Shown here: positions 1 through 13,113 of the stretch, piece after piece
Position numbering within the stretch: the first letter of the stretch is position 1
Layout: the number at the start of each line of letters is the position of its first letter
Source: Betaproteobacteria bacterium
GTDB lineage: Bacteria > Pseudomonadota > Gammaproteobacteria > Burkholderiales > Thiobacillaceae
Assembly (NCBI GenBank): GCA_016234655.1
Contig: JACRAU010000003.1
Location: 1 to 64,000, forward strand
DNA: 64,000 nt
Direction of reading: 5' to 3'
Program-made: the position numbers and the translations under genes
The notes under the pieces: generated by a model
What the model was told of the DNA's origin: nothing
What the model saw: only the letters and a program-made list of their open reading frames with translations
Databases searched by the model: none

Positions 1-102
1 GCGGAGTGGCACCACACCTTCCCATCCCGAACAGGACCGTGAAACACTCCAGCGCCGATGATAGTGCGGATTACCCGTGTGAAAGTAGGTCATCGTCAGA
101 CT
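1..102 (+). rRNA. rrf: 5S ribosomal RNA, 3' part
   Basis: The first ~100 bases carry the conserved 5S core: a CCATCCCGAACAGG-like loop, GTGAAAC, AGCGCCGATGATAGTG and the GAAAGTAGGTCATCGTCA 3' segment. Roughly the first 15-20 bases of the mature RNA lie before the window, so the gene is cut. The 3' end is estimated at about 102, where the terminal helix strand ends and the terminator begins. An rRNA operon therefore lies immediately upstream of this window. Confidence 0.93.
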
Positions 103-109
103 CTTACTC

Positions 110-142
110 AAAAAGCCCCCCAGGTGTCCTGGGGGGCTTTTT
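110..142 (+). terminator. Rho-independent terminator of the rRNA operon
   Basis: A 15-base perfect stem (AAAAAGCCCCCCAGG / CCTGGGGGGCTTTTT) with loop TGT, GC-rich at the top and A/T at the base, sits directly after the 5S RNA. The symmetric A/T flanks mean it could work on both strands. Confidence 0.93.
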
Positions 143-171
143 ATTTGTAGAAGCCCCTGCCGGCGACACCG

Positions 172-200
172 TTGAGCAGGCCGGCTTAGCCCCGTATAAT
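172..200 (+). promoter_or_regulatory. Sigma-70-type promoter for carAB
   Basis: A TTGAGC -35 box (172-177), a 17-base spacer and a perfect TATAAT -10 box (195-200) lie 75 bases before carA. Transcription would start near 207, giving a leader of about 68 bases that contains the hairpin at 226-252. Confidence 0.75.
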
Positions 201-225
201 CCGAGTGGCTGTGAATCCTATTTAG

Positions 226-252
226 CGGGGTGGCGTAAGCCGCCCCGTTTTT
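226..252 (+). promoter_or_regulatory. Terminator-like hairpin in the carA leader (candidate attenuator)
   Basis: CGGGGTGGC (226-234) pairs with GCCGCCCCG (239-247), nine pairs with one G-U, capped by a GTAA (GNRA) tetraloop and followed by TTTTT (248-252). This is an intrinsic-terminator layout placed between the carAB promoter and the carA ribosome-binding site, so it could attenuate transcription in response to pyrimidine or arginine status. No clear competing antiterminator helix or convincing leader peptide is visible, so the regulatory role is inferred. Confidence 0.6.
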
Positions 253-274
253 CACATCTAGTCCAGGAGTGATC

Positions 275-1429
275 TTGTCGACGTTCTTGCCTGCCATTCT
301 CGCCTTAGCAGACGGCACCGTATTTCGTGGCTATTCAATCGGTGCTGAGGGCATGGGCATTGGTGAAGTCGTATTCAACACCTCCATCACCGGCTACCAG
401 GAAATCCTGACCGACCCCTCTTATTGCCGGCAGATCGTTACCCTGACCTATCCTCACATCGGCAATACCGGGGCCAACCTCGAAGACGAGGAATCAGGGC
501 AAATCCATGCCTCTGGCCTGGTCATCCGCGACCTGCCGCTGCTAGCGAGCAATTTCCGGATGCAGCAGACGCTGCCGGATTACCTGAAATCGAAGAACGT
601 GGTTGCCATTGCTGGTCTCGATACTCGCAAGCTGACTCGTCTGCTGCGTGAAAAAGGCGCACAGAATGGCTGCATCATGGCTGGCAAGATCGACGAAGCC
701 GAGGCGCTGAAGCAGGCCAAGGCCTTCCCTGGCTTGGCTGGAATGGATTTGGCCAAGGTGGTGACCGGCAAGTCGCAACAGGCCTGGGATGAAGGCGAAT
801 GGGCGCTCGGTCAGGGCTTCGTGAAGCCCAAGGCAACGCCGTTCCATGTGGTGGCCTACGATTTCGGCGTCAAGCGCAATATCCTGCGCATGGCAGCGGC
901 CCGTGGCTGTAAGCTGACCGTGGTGCCGGCGCAGACCCCGGCCAAGGATGTGTTGGACATGAAGCCGGATGGCGTCTTGCTGTCCAACGGCCCCGGTGAC
1001 CCGGAGCCCTGCGACTACGCGATCCAGGCGATTCAAGAGATTCTGGCGGCCATGGTGCCGACCTTCGGCATTTGCTTGGGCCACCAATTGCTGGCCTTGG
1101 CCAGCGGCGCCCGTACCGTGAAGATGAAGTTCGGCCATCACGGCGGCAACCACCCGGTGCAGGACCTCGACAGCAAGCGGGTGATGATCACCAGCCAGAA
1201 CCACGGCTTCGCCGTCGATGCGGCGACCTTGCCTGCCAACCTGCGGGCCACGCACGTCTCGCTGTTCGACGGTTCGCTGCAAGGCATCGCCCGCACCGAC
1301 GTGCCGGCCTTCAGTTTCCAAGGGCACCCCGAGGCGAGCCCCGGCCCGCACGACGTAGCCTATTTGTTCGATCGCTTCATCAAGCTCATGCAAGACCACA
1401 AGGGGCGAAATGCCCCGTTGGATAAATAA
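275..1429 (+). CDS. carA: Carbamoyl-phosphate synthase, small (glutaminase) subunit
   Basis: CarA hydrolyses glutamine and channels ammonia to CarB to make carbamoyl phosphate for arginine and pyrimidine synthesis. The 384-residue protein has the N-terminal CPSase domain ([14 protein letters not shown]) and a C-terminal class I glutamine amidotransferase domain. The nucleophile is Cys267 in FGICLGHQ, with the catalytic His351 and Glu353 in GHPEASPG. I chose the TTG at 275 because the AGGAG at 265-269 is correctly spaced for it; the in-frame GTG at 269 overlaps that same ribosome-binding site. carB follows after two bases, so the two subunits are translated together. Length and motifs are normal for the family. 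Confidence 0.97.
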   Translation: MSTFLPAILALADGTVFRGYSIGAEGMGIGEVVFNTSITGYQEILTDPSYCRQIVTLTYPHIGNTGANLEDEESGQIHASGLVIRDLPLLASNFRMQQTLPDYLKSKNVVAIAGLDTRKLTRLLREKGAQNGCIMAGKIDEAEALKQAKAFPGLAGMDLAKVVTGKSQQAWDEGEWALGQGFVKPKATPFHVVAYDFGVKRNILRMAAARGCKLTVVPAQTPAKDVLDMKPDGVLLSNGPGDPEPCDYAIQAIQEILAAMVPTFGICLGHQLLALASGARTVKMKFGHHGGNHPVQDLDSKRVMITSQNHGFAVDAATLPANLRATHVSLFDGSLQGIARTDVPAFSFQGHPEASPGPHDVAYLFDRFIKLMQDHKGRNAPLDK

Positions 1430-1431
1430 AA

Positions 1432-4635
<3,204 letters not shown>

Positions 4636-4649
4636 TTGGGGAGAAAGAA

Positions 4650-5132
4650 ATGTCTTTGAACAAGGTTCCCCTGACCGTGCGCGGCGCCGAGCTGTTGCGC
4701 GCGGAATTGCAGCGCCTGAAGTCGGTCGAGCGGCCGAACGTCATCGCCGCCATCGCCGAGGCCCGCTCGCATGGCGACCTGTCGGAAAACGCCGAATACG
4801 ATGCGGCCAAGGAACGTCAGGGCTTTATCGAGGGCCGGATCAAGGAACTGGAAGGCAAGCTGTCGAATGCCCAGATCATCGATCCCCGGCATCTGGATAC
4901 CGATGGCCGGGTGGTATTCGGCGCCACGGTCGAACTGGTCGACGCCGCGACCGGCGACGAGGTGCGCTACCAGATCGTCGGCGACGACGAGGCCGACATC
5001 AAGGCCGGCAAGATTTCCGTCAGCTCGCCCATCGCCCGTGCCCTGATCGGCAAGTATGCCGGCGATGTGGCCGATGTCCACGCACCCGGTGGCATCCGTC
5101 ACTACGAAATCGTCGACGTTCACTACATTTGA
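4650..5132 (+). CDS. greA: Transcription elongation factor GreA
   Basis: GreA enters the secondary channel of stalled, backtracked RNA polymerase and stimulates transcript cleavage. The 160-residue protein has the N-terminal antiparallel coiled coil (about residues 1-75), including the tip region [16 protein letters not shown] with the conserved acidic residues, and a C-terminal FKBP-like domain with [25 protein letters not shown] ribosome-binding site precedes the ATG. carAB-greA is a common betaproteobacterial arrangement. The N-terminus ([20 protein letters not shown]) is typical of GreA rather than GreB. Confidence 0.97.
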   Translation: MSLNKVPLTVRGAELLRAELQRLKSVERPNVIAAIAEARSHGDLSENAEYDAAKERQGFIEGRIKELEGKLSNAQIIDPRHLDTDGRVVFGATVELVDAATGDEVRYQIVGDDEADIKAGKISVSSPIARALIGKYAGDVADVHAPGGIRHYEIVDVHYI

Positions 5133-5134
5133 TC

Positions 5135-5590
5135 GTGAAAAACCTGCCGGATTTGTTGGCCAACTGGCTGCTCGCCCTGTGGGTCGGGGGCACCTGGGCT
5201 ATCGGCTATCTGGCAGCACCGGTGCTATTCAGCGCACTGGGCGACAAAATGCTGGCCGGCCATCTGGCAGGCGAGATGTTCAAATGGATGGCCGTTTTCG
5301 GCGTGGCGGCCGCGATCTATCTGCTGATCTTCCGCTTCAACCGGTTCGGCAGCGACGCCTTCAAGCAAGGCTTCTTCTGGCTGGTTCTGCTGATGCTGTT
5401 GATTACGTTGGCGGGCCGGTTCGGCATTCAGCCCATCTTAGAGCAGCTCAAGGGCCAGGCCCTGCCGCAGGACGTGATGCACAGCTTGGTGCGCGACCGC
5501 TTCCAGACTTGGCATGGCGTGTCCAGTGTGCTGTATTTGATCCAAAGTGTGTTGGGCTTGGTCTTGGTGACCAAGGCCAATTCAAGGTAA
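5135..5590 (+). CDS. DUF4149-type small membrane protein
   Basis: This is a predicted inner-membrane protein of about 151 residues with four hydrophobic segments: around residues 8-28 (LALWVGGTWAIGYLAAPVLF), 48-66, 78-98 and 125-148. The opening pattern, a Trp-Val-Gly-Gly-rich first helix followed by APVLF, matches what I recall of the DUF4149 family, which has no established function. It lies just after greA. The GTG at 5135 is taken as the start; a TTG at 5129 overlapping the greA stop is an alternative that adds two residues. Its 3' end overlaps the end of yhbY on the other strand by nine bases. Confidence 0.75.
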   Translation: MKNLPDLLANWLLALWVGGTWAIGYLAAPVLFSALGDKMLAGHLAGEMFKWMAVFGVAAAIYLLIFRFNRFGSDAFKQGFFWLVLLMLLITLAGRFGIQPILEQLKGQALPQDVMHSLVRDRFQTWHGVSSVLYLIQSVLGLVLVTKANSR

Positions 5591-5875
5591 TTTGATCTGA
5601 GGTTTGGCGGCCGGCTTATAGACCAAGAGCAGCTTGCCGATATGCTGCACCGGCGCGCAGTCGATCGTTTCGCAAATTACTTTGAGCCAGGTCTCCCGCT
5701 CTTTCCGGTTGTCGTTCAGCACCCGGATCTTGATCAGTTCGTGCGCGGTCAGGCTCTTGCCGATCTCCTTGAGTACGGCCTCGGTCAGGCCGGCATTGCC
5801 GATCATGACCACCGGTTTCAGGTTATGCGCCAGGCCCTTGAGGTGTTTGCGCTGGGCGGGATTGAGTTCAAGCAT
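5582..5875 (-). CDS. yhbY: RNA-binding protein YhbY (CRS1/YhbY domain)
   Basis: The 97-residue protein is one complete CRS1-YhbY (CRM) domain. It begins LNPAQRKHLKGLAHNLKPVV and carries the signature GNAGLTEAV; the next helix and strand contain the basic HELIKIRV segment. YhbY associates with pre-50S ribosomal particles, so a role in ribosome assembly is likely. I chose the ATG at 5875 (MLELNPAQ), which gives the usual ~97-residue length; an upstream in-frame ATG at 5908 would add 11 residues and run into rlmE. It is divergent from rlmE with 31 bases between the starts, a conserved pairing of two 50S-maturation genes. Confidence 0.93.
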   Translation of the reverse strand: MLELNPAQRKHLKGLAHNLKPVVMIGNAGLTEAVLKEIGKSLTAHELIKIRVLNDNRKERETWLKVICETIDCAPVQHIGKLLLVYKPAAKPQIKLP

Positions 5876-5906
5876 GACGGTCTTTGCCAAAAAGGGCGAA
5901 TAGTAC

Positions 5907-6545
5907 ATGAAGCGTAGCAGTAAGACCCGAGCCTGGCATTACCGTCATGTCCACGATTTCTATGTGCGCGAGGCCCAGGCCCAGGGCTATCGGTCCCGCG
6001 CCGCTTTCAAGCTGATGGAGATCGACGACCGCGACCGGCTGTTTCGCCCTGGAATGACCGTGGTCGACCTGGGCGCGGCCCCTGGCGGCTGGTGCCAAGT
6101 GGCGCATGAGCGCATGAGGGGCCAGGGCCGAATCGTCGGTTTGGACCTCTTGGAAATCGCCCCTATTGCCGGGGTGGAGTTCATCCAGGGCGACTTTACC
6201 GAGGATACGGTGCTGCAGGCTCTGGAGACAGCCCTGGCCGGCCGTCCGATTGACCTTGTAATTTGCGATATGGCCCCCAATATCACCGGTATTGCGGCCG
6301 CCGATCAGGCCAAAAGCTATTATCTGGCCGAGTTGTCTCTGGATTTTGCCGCCACATGGTTGCAAGCTCATGGCATATTTCTGGTCAAGGTTTTTCAAGG
6401 TGAAGGTTTCGAGGCCTTCATGAAGGCGATGCGCGGCCGGTTCAAGACGGTGGCGGCGCGTAAACCCAAGGCCTCGCGCGAACGCAGCCCGGAGGTGTAT
6501 CTGCTGGGGCGGGAGTTGATTGAAGCCGGGCGCCATTTGGACTAA
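5907..6545 (+). CDS. rlmE: 23S rRNA (uridine-2552-2'-O) methyltransferase RlmE
   Basis: RlmE (FtsJ/RrmJ) adds a 2'-O-methyl group to U2552 in the ribosomal A-loop, a late step in 50S assembly. The 212-residue protein starts with the conserved SSKTRAWHYRHVHDFYV region and has the SAM-binding motif VVDLGAAPGGWCQVA (about 55-69). The K-D-K-E catalytic tetrad is recognisable in RAAFKLMEID (Lys35), VICDMAPNITG, FLVKVFQGEGF and SPEVYLLGRE. ftsH follows after 42 bases; the rlmE-ftsH pair is widely conserved and heat-shock linked in enterics, although I see no clear sigma-32 promoter here. Confidence 0.96.
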   Translation: MKRSSKTRAWHYRHVHDFYVREAQAQGYRSRAAFKLMEIDDRDRLFRPGMTVVDLGAAPGGWCQVAHERMRGQGRIVGLDLLEIAPIAGVEFIQGDFTEDTVLQALETALAGRPIDLVICDMAPNITGIAAADQAKSYYLAELSLDFAATWLQAHGIFLVKVFQGEGFEAFMKAMRGRFKTVAARKPKASRERSPEVYLLGRELIEAGRHLD

Positions 6546-6587
6546 GTTGGGACTTGTGACGCGATTTGTCGCGGATAGAGGAAAGAG

Positions 6588-8480
<1,893 letters not shown>

Positions 8481-8485
8481 TTCTC

Positions 8486-8555
8486 GTGAGGCGCGAGGCG
8501 AGAGGAGTGAGGCGATAAGGCCGCTCCTCACGCCTCACGCCTTGCTGCGCCTCAC
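8486..8555. repeat. Heptad inverted repeat A (ftsH-folP)
   Basis: The left arm is four 7-base units (GTGAGGC, GCGAGGC, GAGAGGA, GTGAGGC; 8486-8513). The right arm (8525-8555) carries the reverse complement of GTGAGGA and GTGAGGC, a 10-base interruption, and a further GTGAGGC. The element fills nearly the whole gap between ftsH and folP, ends one base before the folP ATG, and leaves no visible Shine-Dalgarno sequence. It belongs with the elements at 44741, 45608, 46199, 49271 and 53598. Confidence 0.85.
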
Positions 8556-8556
8556 C

Positions 8557-9384
8557 ATGTTTCTCTGCGGCCGCTTCCAGTTCGATCTCGCCCGCCCTCT
8601 GGTCATGGGCGTGCTCAATGTCACCCCCGATTCCTTCTCCGACGGCGGCCGCTATCTCGCGGCCGAGCAGGCCATCGCCCATGGCCTGCGCCTGTGCGAG
8701 GCTGGGGCCGGCATCCTGGACATCGGCGGCGAATCGACCCGGCCCGGCGCCGCTGCGGTGCCGCTGCAGCAGGAACTCGACCGGGTGCTGCCGGTGATCG
8801 AGGGCCTGCGTAATGCCGGCGTCGCCCTCTCGGTCGACACATCCAAGCCCGAGGTCATGCGCGCCGCCATCGCCGCCGGGGTCGATCTGGTCAACGATGT
8901 CTGCGCGCTGGCCGAACCGGGTGCCCTGGCCGCCGTGGCAGATAGCCGGGTCGGCCTCTGTCTGATGCACATGCAGGGCCAGCCCCGGACCATGCAGGCC
9001 AACCCCCAATACGATGATGTCGTGGCCGAAGTGGCCGCTTACCTCGGTCAGCGCGTGGCCGAGGCCCGGGCCGCCGGCATCGCCCGTGAGCGCATCTTGA
9101 TCGATCCGGGCTTCGGCTTCGGTAAGGGCTTGGGCCATAATCTGGTCTTGTTGCGGGCACTGCCGCAATTGGCCGCCATCGCGCCGGTGTTGGCCGGGCT
9201 GTCGCGCAAGTCGATGCTGGGCCTGATCACCGGTCGGCCGGTGGAAGAGCGCCTGGCCGCCAGCCTGTCGGCGGCCTTGGCCGCCGTGGCGCGCGGCGCT
9301 GCCGTGCTACGGGTGCATGATGTCAAGGAAACGGTCGACGCCTTGAAGGTGTGGGCCGCAATAGAGGAAAACGGCAATGGCTAG
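8557..9384 (+). CDS. folP: Dihydropteroate synthase
   Basis: FolP condenses p-aminobenzoate with hydroxymethyl-dihydropterin diphosphate to form dihydropteroate in folate synthesis; it is the sulfonamide target. The 275-residue TIM-barrel protein shows the hallmark loops [14 protein letters not shown] (about residue 20), [30 protein letters not shown] and LSRKSMLG. The ATG at 8557 is the only start that gives a normal N-terminus ([20 protein letters not shown]). No ribosome-binding site is visible because a heptad repeat abuts the start codon. It overlaps glmM by eight bases, matching the widespread ftsH-folP-glmM order. Confidence 0.97.
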   Translation: MFLCGRFQFDLARPLVMGVLNVTPDSFSDGGRYLAAEQAIAHGLRLCEAGAGILDIGGESTRPGAAAVPLQQELDRVLPVIEGLRNAGVALSVDTSKPEVMRAAIAAGVDLVNDVCALAEPGALAAVADSRVGLCLMHMQGQPRTMQANPQYDDVVAEVAAYLGQRVAEARAAGIARERILIDPGFGFGKGLGHNLVLLRALPQLAAIAPVLAGLSRKSMLGLITGRPVEERLAASLSAALAAVARGAAVLRVHDVKETVDALKVWAAIEENGNG

Positions 9385-10738
9385 GAAGTACTTCGGCCCC
9401 GATGGCGTGCGCGGACGGGTCGGCGAGGCGCCGATCACGCCGGACTTCGTCATGCGCCTGGGCTATGCCGCCGGCAAGGTGCTGGTGGCGGCCGAGCACA
9501 AGGCTAGGCATAGCGAACGGCCGGCGGTGCTGATCGGCAAGGACACCCGGGTCTCCGGCTACATGCTGGAATCGGCCCTGGAGGCGGGCCTCACCGCGGC
9601 CGGTGTCGATGTCCGCCTGGTCGGCCCGATGCCGACGCCGGGCGTGGCCTACCTCACCCGCGCCCTGCGCTTGCAGGCCGGTATCGTCATCTCCGCCTCG
9701 CATAACCCGTTCGAGGACAACGGCATCAAGTTCTTCTCGGCCGCTGGCGCCAAGCTGCCGGATGCGATCGAGAGCGCCATCGAGGCGGCGATCGACGCCC
9801 CCATGCAGACGGTGGCCCCGCGCGAGGTGGGCAAGGTCAAGCGGCTGGACGATGCCGCCGGCCGTTACATCGAATTCTGCAAGAGCACCTTCCCGACCGA
9901 CCTCGACCTGCGCGGCCTGCGCATCGTGGTCGATTGCGCCCACGGCGCCGCCTACCACATCGCGCCGCACGTGTTGCACGAACTGGGCGCCGAAGTGATC
10001 GCCATCGGCGCCGAGCCGGACGGCTTCAATATCAACGACCGCTGCGGCGCCACCCACACCGCCGCCTTGAGCCAGGCGGTGCGCGAGCACAAGGCCGATC
10101 TCGGCATCGCGCTGGATGGCGACGGCGACCGGCTGATGATGGCCGATGCCCAAGGCGAGATCGCCGACGGCGACCGCCTGCTCTACGTCATCGCCAGTCA
10201 TTTGAAGGAAAGCGGCGCGCTCAAGGGCGGCGTGGTCGGCACCCTGATGACCAACCTCGGCACCGAACTGGCCTTGAAGAGGCTGGGCTGCGACTTCGTC
10301 CGGGCCCAGGTCGGCGACCGCTATGTGCTGGAGCTGCTGCAACAGAACGGCTGGCAACTGGGCGGCGAGACCTCGGGCCATATCCTGTGCCTGGACAAGC
10401 ACACCACCGGCGACGGCATCGTCTCCGCCCTCCAGGTGTTGGCCGCGCTGCGCCGCTCCGGCAAGGCCCTGGCCGACTATGCGAAAGATTGCCCGCACTT
10501 CCCGCAGGCGCTGATCAACGTCAAGGTGAGCAAGGGCTTCAAGCTCGACGACCGCAAGGCGGTGTGGGACGCGGTCGCCCAGGTCGAGGCCGAGCTGGAG
10601 GGCGAGGGCCGCGTGGTGCTGCGCCCCTCCGGCACCGAGCCCTTGATCCGGGTGATGGTGGAGGGCCGCCAGGCGGCCCAGGTGCGCCAGGCGACGGAGC
10701 GGATCGCCGAGGCGGTGCGGGCGAGCGCGGAAGCATGA
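9377..10738 (+). CDS. glmM: Phosphoglucosamine mutase
   Basis: GlmM converts glucosamine-6-phosphate to glucosamine-1-phosphate for peptidoglycan and lipopolysaccharide synthesis. The 453-residue protein has the alpha-D-phosphohexomutase four-domain layout: N-terminal [15 protein letters not shown], the phosphoserine loop SASHNP with Ser108 as the phosphorylated residue, the metal loop DGDGDR, the sugar-binding GGETSGHI and the C-terminal phosphate loop [15 protein letters not shown]. The start overlaps the end of folP by eight bases, so the two are probably translationally coupled. Confidence 0.98.
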   Translation: MARKYFGPDGVRGRVGEAPITPDFVMRLGYAAGKVLVAAEHKARHSERPAVLIGKDTRVSGYMLESALEAGLTAAGVDVRLVGPMPTPGVAYLTRALRLQAGIVISASHNPFEDNGIKFFSAAGAKLPDAIESAIEAAIDAPMQTVAPREVGKVKRLDDAAGRYIEFCKSTFPTDLDLRGLRIVVDCAHGAAYHIAPHVLHELGAEVIAIGAEPDGFNINDRCGATHTAALSQAVREHKADLGIALDGDGDRLMMADAQGEIADGDRLLYVIASHLKESGALKGGVVGTLMTNLGTELALKRLGCDFVRAQVGDRYVLELLQQNGWQLGGETSGHILCLDKHTTGDGIVSALQVLAALRRSGKALADYAKDCPHFPQALINVKVSKGFKLDDRKAVWDAVAQVEAELEGEGRVVLRPSGTEPLIRVMVEGRQAAQVRQATERIAEAVRASAEA

Positions 10739-10894
10739 GCGCGAGGGCGGTATGCACTGTTTCATATTTTCGTCACATTGCCCGGCGGGTAGCGATGTGT
10801 TGCGAGCCTTATCTATTTGATTGGCGGCGTTAAATGGCTTGCGCGGCAGCGGGGCGTCGGCAATTTTTACAGTACACGGCAAGCATGGCGGTTA

Positions 10895-10928
10895 GTGACA
10901 TAAAACTGCAATACTCCGTCGGTAGCAT
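10895..10928 (+). promoter_or_regulatory. Candidate Pho box and promoter upstream of pstS
   Basis: GTGACAT (10895-10901), AAAA, CTGCAAT (10906-10912) reproduces the PhoB layout of two direct CTGTCAT repeats spaced by four A/T bases, matching 5 of 7 in each repeat. A TAGCAT -10-like hexamer follows at 10923-10928, ten bases downstream, where PhoB-activated promoters have it. It lies 70 bases upstream of pstS. The match is imperfect but the position fits phosphate-starvation control. Confidence 0.5.
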
Positions 10929-10980
10929 GCACTGCAGTCGCCTAAGCGGCTCTTGCTTTCCCCATTTATCTGGAGGTTTT

Positions 10981-12012
10981 ATGTTCGCTACTAAGCGTGT
11001 CTACTTCAAGCTGGCCGGCATTGCCGCCGCCCTGGCCATGGGCGCCACCGTTTCCGTGGGCGCGATTGCCGCCGACATCACCGGTGCCGGCGCCACCTTC
11101 CCCTATGCCGTTTACACCAAGTGGGCCGAGGCCTATAAGGCCGCGACCGGCAACCAGGTCAACTATCAGGGCATCGGCTCTTCCGGTGGCGTCAAGCAGA
11201 TCAAGGCCAAGACCGTCGACTTCGGCGGTAGCGATGCGCCGGTGAGCGAAGCCGATCTGGATGCGGCCGGCCTGGTGCAGTTCCCCTCCGTCATGGGCGC
11301 GGTGACCATCGTGGTCAATCTGCCTGGCATGGAGTCCGGCAAGTTGAAGCTGGACGGCGAAACCGCCGCCGAAATTTTCCGCGGCGCCATCACCAAGTGG
11401 AACGACCCGGCCATCGCCAAGCTGAACCCCGGCATCAAGCTGCCCGATACCGCCATCACCGTGTCGCACCGTTCCGACGGCTCGGGCACCACCTATGTCT
11501 TCACCCACTACCTGGCCAAGCAGTCCGTGGCCTTCAAGCGTGATGTCGGCGCCGGCAACACCGTGAACTGGCCGGCCAATGCCGTCGGCGGCAAGGGCAA
11601 CCCGGGCGTGGCCGCCAACGTCCAGAAGATCGCCGGTGCCATCGGCTACGTCGATATCGCCGATGCCATGAAGAACAAGATGATCTTCGCGGCCCTGAAA
11701 AACAAGGCCGGAAACTACATTGTGCCGAACCAGGATGCCGTGGCCGACGCCGCCAGCGGCGCCAACTTCAAGGTCAAGGGCATGGCCCCCGATCTGCTGG
11801 ATCAGGCCCACAAGAACGCTTGGCCGATCACCAGCGCGACCTACGTCCTGGCCTACGAGAAGGGCGCCGACGCCACTAAGCAGAAGGGCATCGTCGACTT
11901 CTTCACCTGGTCGCTGAACAACGGCCAGAAGCTGGCCGAGGACCTGGGCTTCGTGCCGCTGCCGAAACCGGTGGTGAAGATGGTCGAAGCCGAGATGAAA
12001 AACATCAAGTGA
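10981..12012 (+). CDS. pstS: Phosphate ABC transporter, periplasmic phosphate-binding protein
   Basis: PstS captures inorganic phosphate in the periplasm for the PstCAB importer. The 343-residue precursor has a Sec signal peptide (MFATKRVYFKLAGIAAALAM then a hydrophobic stretch ending GAIAA, cleavage near residue 31). The mature protein begins DITGAGATFPYAVYTKWAEA and has phosphate-contacting segments GIGSSGG, GSDAP and SHRSDGSGTTYVF. I chose the ATG at 10981, preceded by CTGGAGG; upstream in-frame codons would bury the signal peptide. A stem-loop tandem separates it from pstC, which could keep pstS expression above the rest of the operon. Confidence 0.97.
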   Translation: MFATKRVYFKLAGIAAALAMGATVSVGAIAADITGAGATFPYAVYTKWAEAYKAATGNQVNYQGIGSSGGVKQIKAKTVDFGGSDAPVSEADLDAAGLVQFPSVMGAVTIVVNLPGMESGKLKLDGETAAEIFRGAITKWNDPAIAKLNPGIKLPDTAITVSHRSDGSGTTYVFTHYLAKQSVAFKRDVGAGNTVNWPANAVGGKGNPGVAANVQKIAGAIGYVDIADAMKNKMIFAALKNKAGNYIVPNQDAVADAASGANFKVKGMAPDLLDQAHKNAWPITSATYVLAYEKGADATKQKGIVDFFTWSLNNGQKLAEDLGFVPLPKPVVKMVEAEMKNIK

Positions 12013-12035
12013 TCTGAGCCGCAGAAGAAGTAGGC

Positions 12036-12107
12036 GGAAGGGCGGCTGGATCGCCCTTCCGTCACTTTGTCAGGCCATTCGGGCCGCCTGAGCGGCCTGA
12101 CAAAGTG
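12036..12107 (+). terminator. Tandem stem-loops between pstS and pstC
   Basis: Two perfect hairpins lie back to back: GGAAGGGCG / CGCCCTTCC (12036-12060, 7-base loop), then CACTTTGTCAGGCC / GGCCTGACAAAGTG (12063-12107, 14 pairs, 17-base loop). They lack a long T-tract, so read-through to pstC is expected. They probably stabilise the pstS 3' end or attenuate the downstream genes. Confidence 0.65.
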
Positions 12108-12133
12108 TTATCCTTTTATAGATAGAATCAATC

Positions 12134-13111
12134 GTGAGTCGAGCGACAGTGTCTACCGAGATCGATCTGCACGCGGCGCAGGTTAGTAAGTTCCGAGCCC
12201 AAGACAAGGCCTTCCACTACATCACGCTGCTGTTCGCCTTCCTGGTGCTGGCGGCCTTGGTGGGTATCCTGATTTCCCTGTCCATCGAGGCGATGCCGAC
12301 GCTCAAGGAGTTCGGTCCCTCGTTTCTCTGGTCCACTGTCTGGAGCGTGCCCGACGAGCGATTCGGCGCCATGATCGCCATTTACGGCACCTTGGCGACC
12401 TCGATCATCGCCTTGCTTATCGCCGTCCCGGTCAGTTTCGGCATTGCCTTGTTCCTGACCGAAACCTGCCCCGTGGTGCTGCGCCGTCCTCTGGGGACGG
12501 CCATCGAACTCTTGGCCGGGGTGCCTTCGATCATCTATGGCATCTGGGGCCTGTTCATCTTCGCGCCGCTGTTCGCCAAGTATGTCCAACCCCCCTTGCA
12601 ATCGTGGTTCGGCGATTTGCCGATGATCGGCAGCCTGTTCTCCGGCCCGCCCATCGGTATCGGCATTCTGACCGCAGGCATCGTGCTGGCCTTGATGGTG
12701 ATCCCCTTCATCGCCTCGGTGATGCGCGACGTGTTCGAGACGGTGCCGCCCATCCTGAAAGAATCGGCCTATGGCGTCGGTTGCACCACCTGGGAAGTGG
12801 TGCGCCGCATCGTGCTGCCCTATACCCGCGTGGGTGTGATCGGCGGCATCATGCTCGGCCTGGGCCGGGCCTTGGGCGAGACCATGGCGGTCACCTTCGT
12901 CATCGGCAACGCCAATCGCATCGGCGCCAGCCTGTTCTCGCCGGGCAATTCCATCGCCTCGACCTTGGCCAACGAATTCGGCGAGGCGGAGCCGGGTCTG
13001 CATATCTCTTCGCTGTTCGCCCTCGGCCTGGTGCTGTTCGTCATCACCTTCATCGTCTTGGCCATATCGCGCTGGTTGATCCGGCGCGGCATGGGCTCGG
13101 AAGGGCTGTGA
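12134..13111 (+). CDS. pstC: Phosphate ABC transporter, permease PstC
   Basis: PstC is one of the two membrane subunits of the high-affinity phosphate importer. The 325-residue protein has six hydrophobic segments, the first at about 33-54 after a charged cytoplasmic N-terminus, and the ABC permease coupling loop [10 protein letters not shown]...[19 protein letters not shown]. The [18 protein letters not shown] segment is typical of PstC. The GTG at 12134 is taken as the start; a GTG at 12149 is an alternative and neither has a strong ribosome-binding site. pstA begins two bases after the stop. Confidence 0.95.
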   Translation: MSRATVSTEIDLHAAQVSKFRAQDKAFHYITLLFAFLVLAALVGILISLSIEAMPTLKEFGPSFLWSTVWSVPDERFGAMIAIYGTLATSIIALLIAVPVSFGIALFLTETCPVVLRRPLGTAIELLAGVPSIIYGIWGLFIFAPLFAKYVQPPLQSWFGDLPMIGSLFSGPPIGIGILTAGIVLALMVIPFIASVMRDVFETVPPILKESAYGVGCTTWEVVRRIVLPYTRVGVIGGIMLGLGRALGETMAVTFVIGNANRIGASLFSPGNSIASTLANEFGEAEPGLHISSLFALGLVLFVITFIVLAISRWLIRRGMGSEGL

Positions 13112-13113
13112 CC

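Noticed and set aside
205-225. A short leader peptide GTG GCT GTG AAT CCT ATT TAG before the carA hairpin
   Set aside because: The likely transcript start is around 207 and there is no ribosome-binding site or run of arginine codons.
269-274. GTG at 269 as the carA start
   Set aside because: It overlaps the AGGAG ribosome-binding site that is properly spaced for the TTG at 275.
10759-10776. A second Pho box (GTTTCAT-N4-TCGTCAC) upstream of pstS
   Set aside because: Matches are 5 and 4 of 7 and it is far from pstS; the site at 10895-10912 is better in sequence and position.
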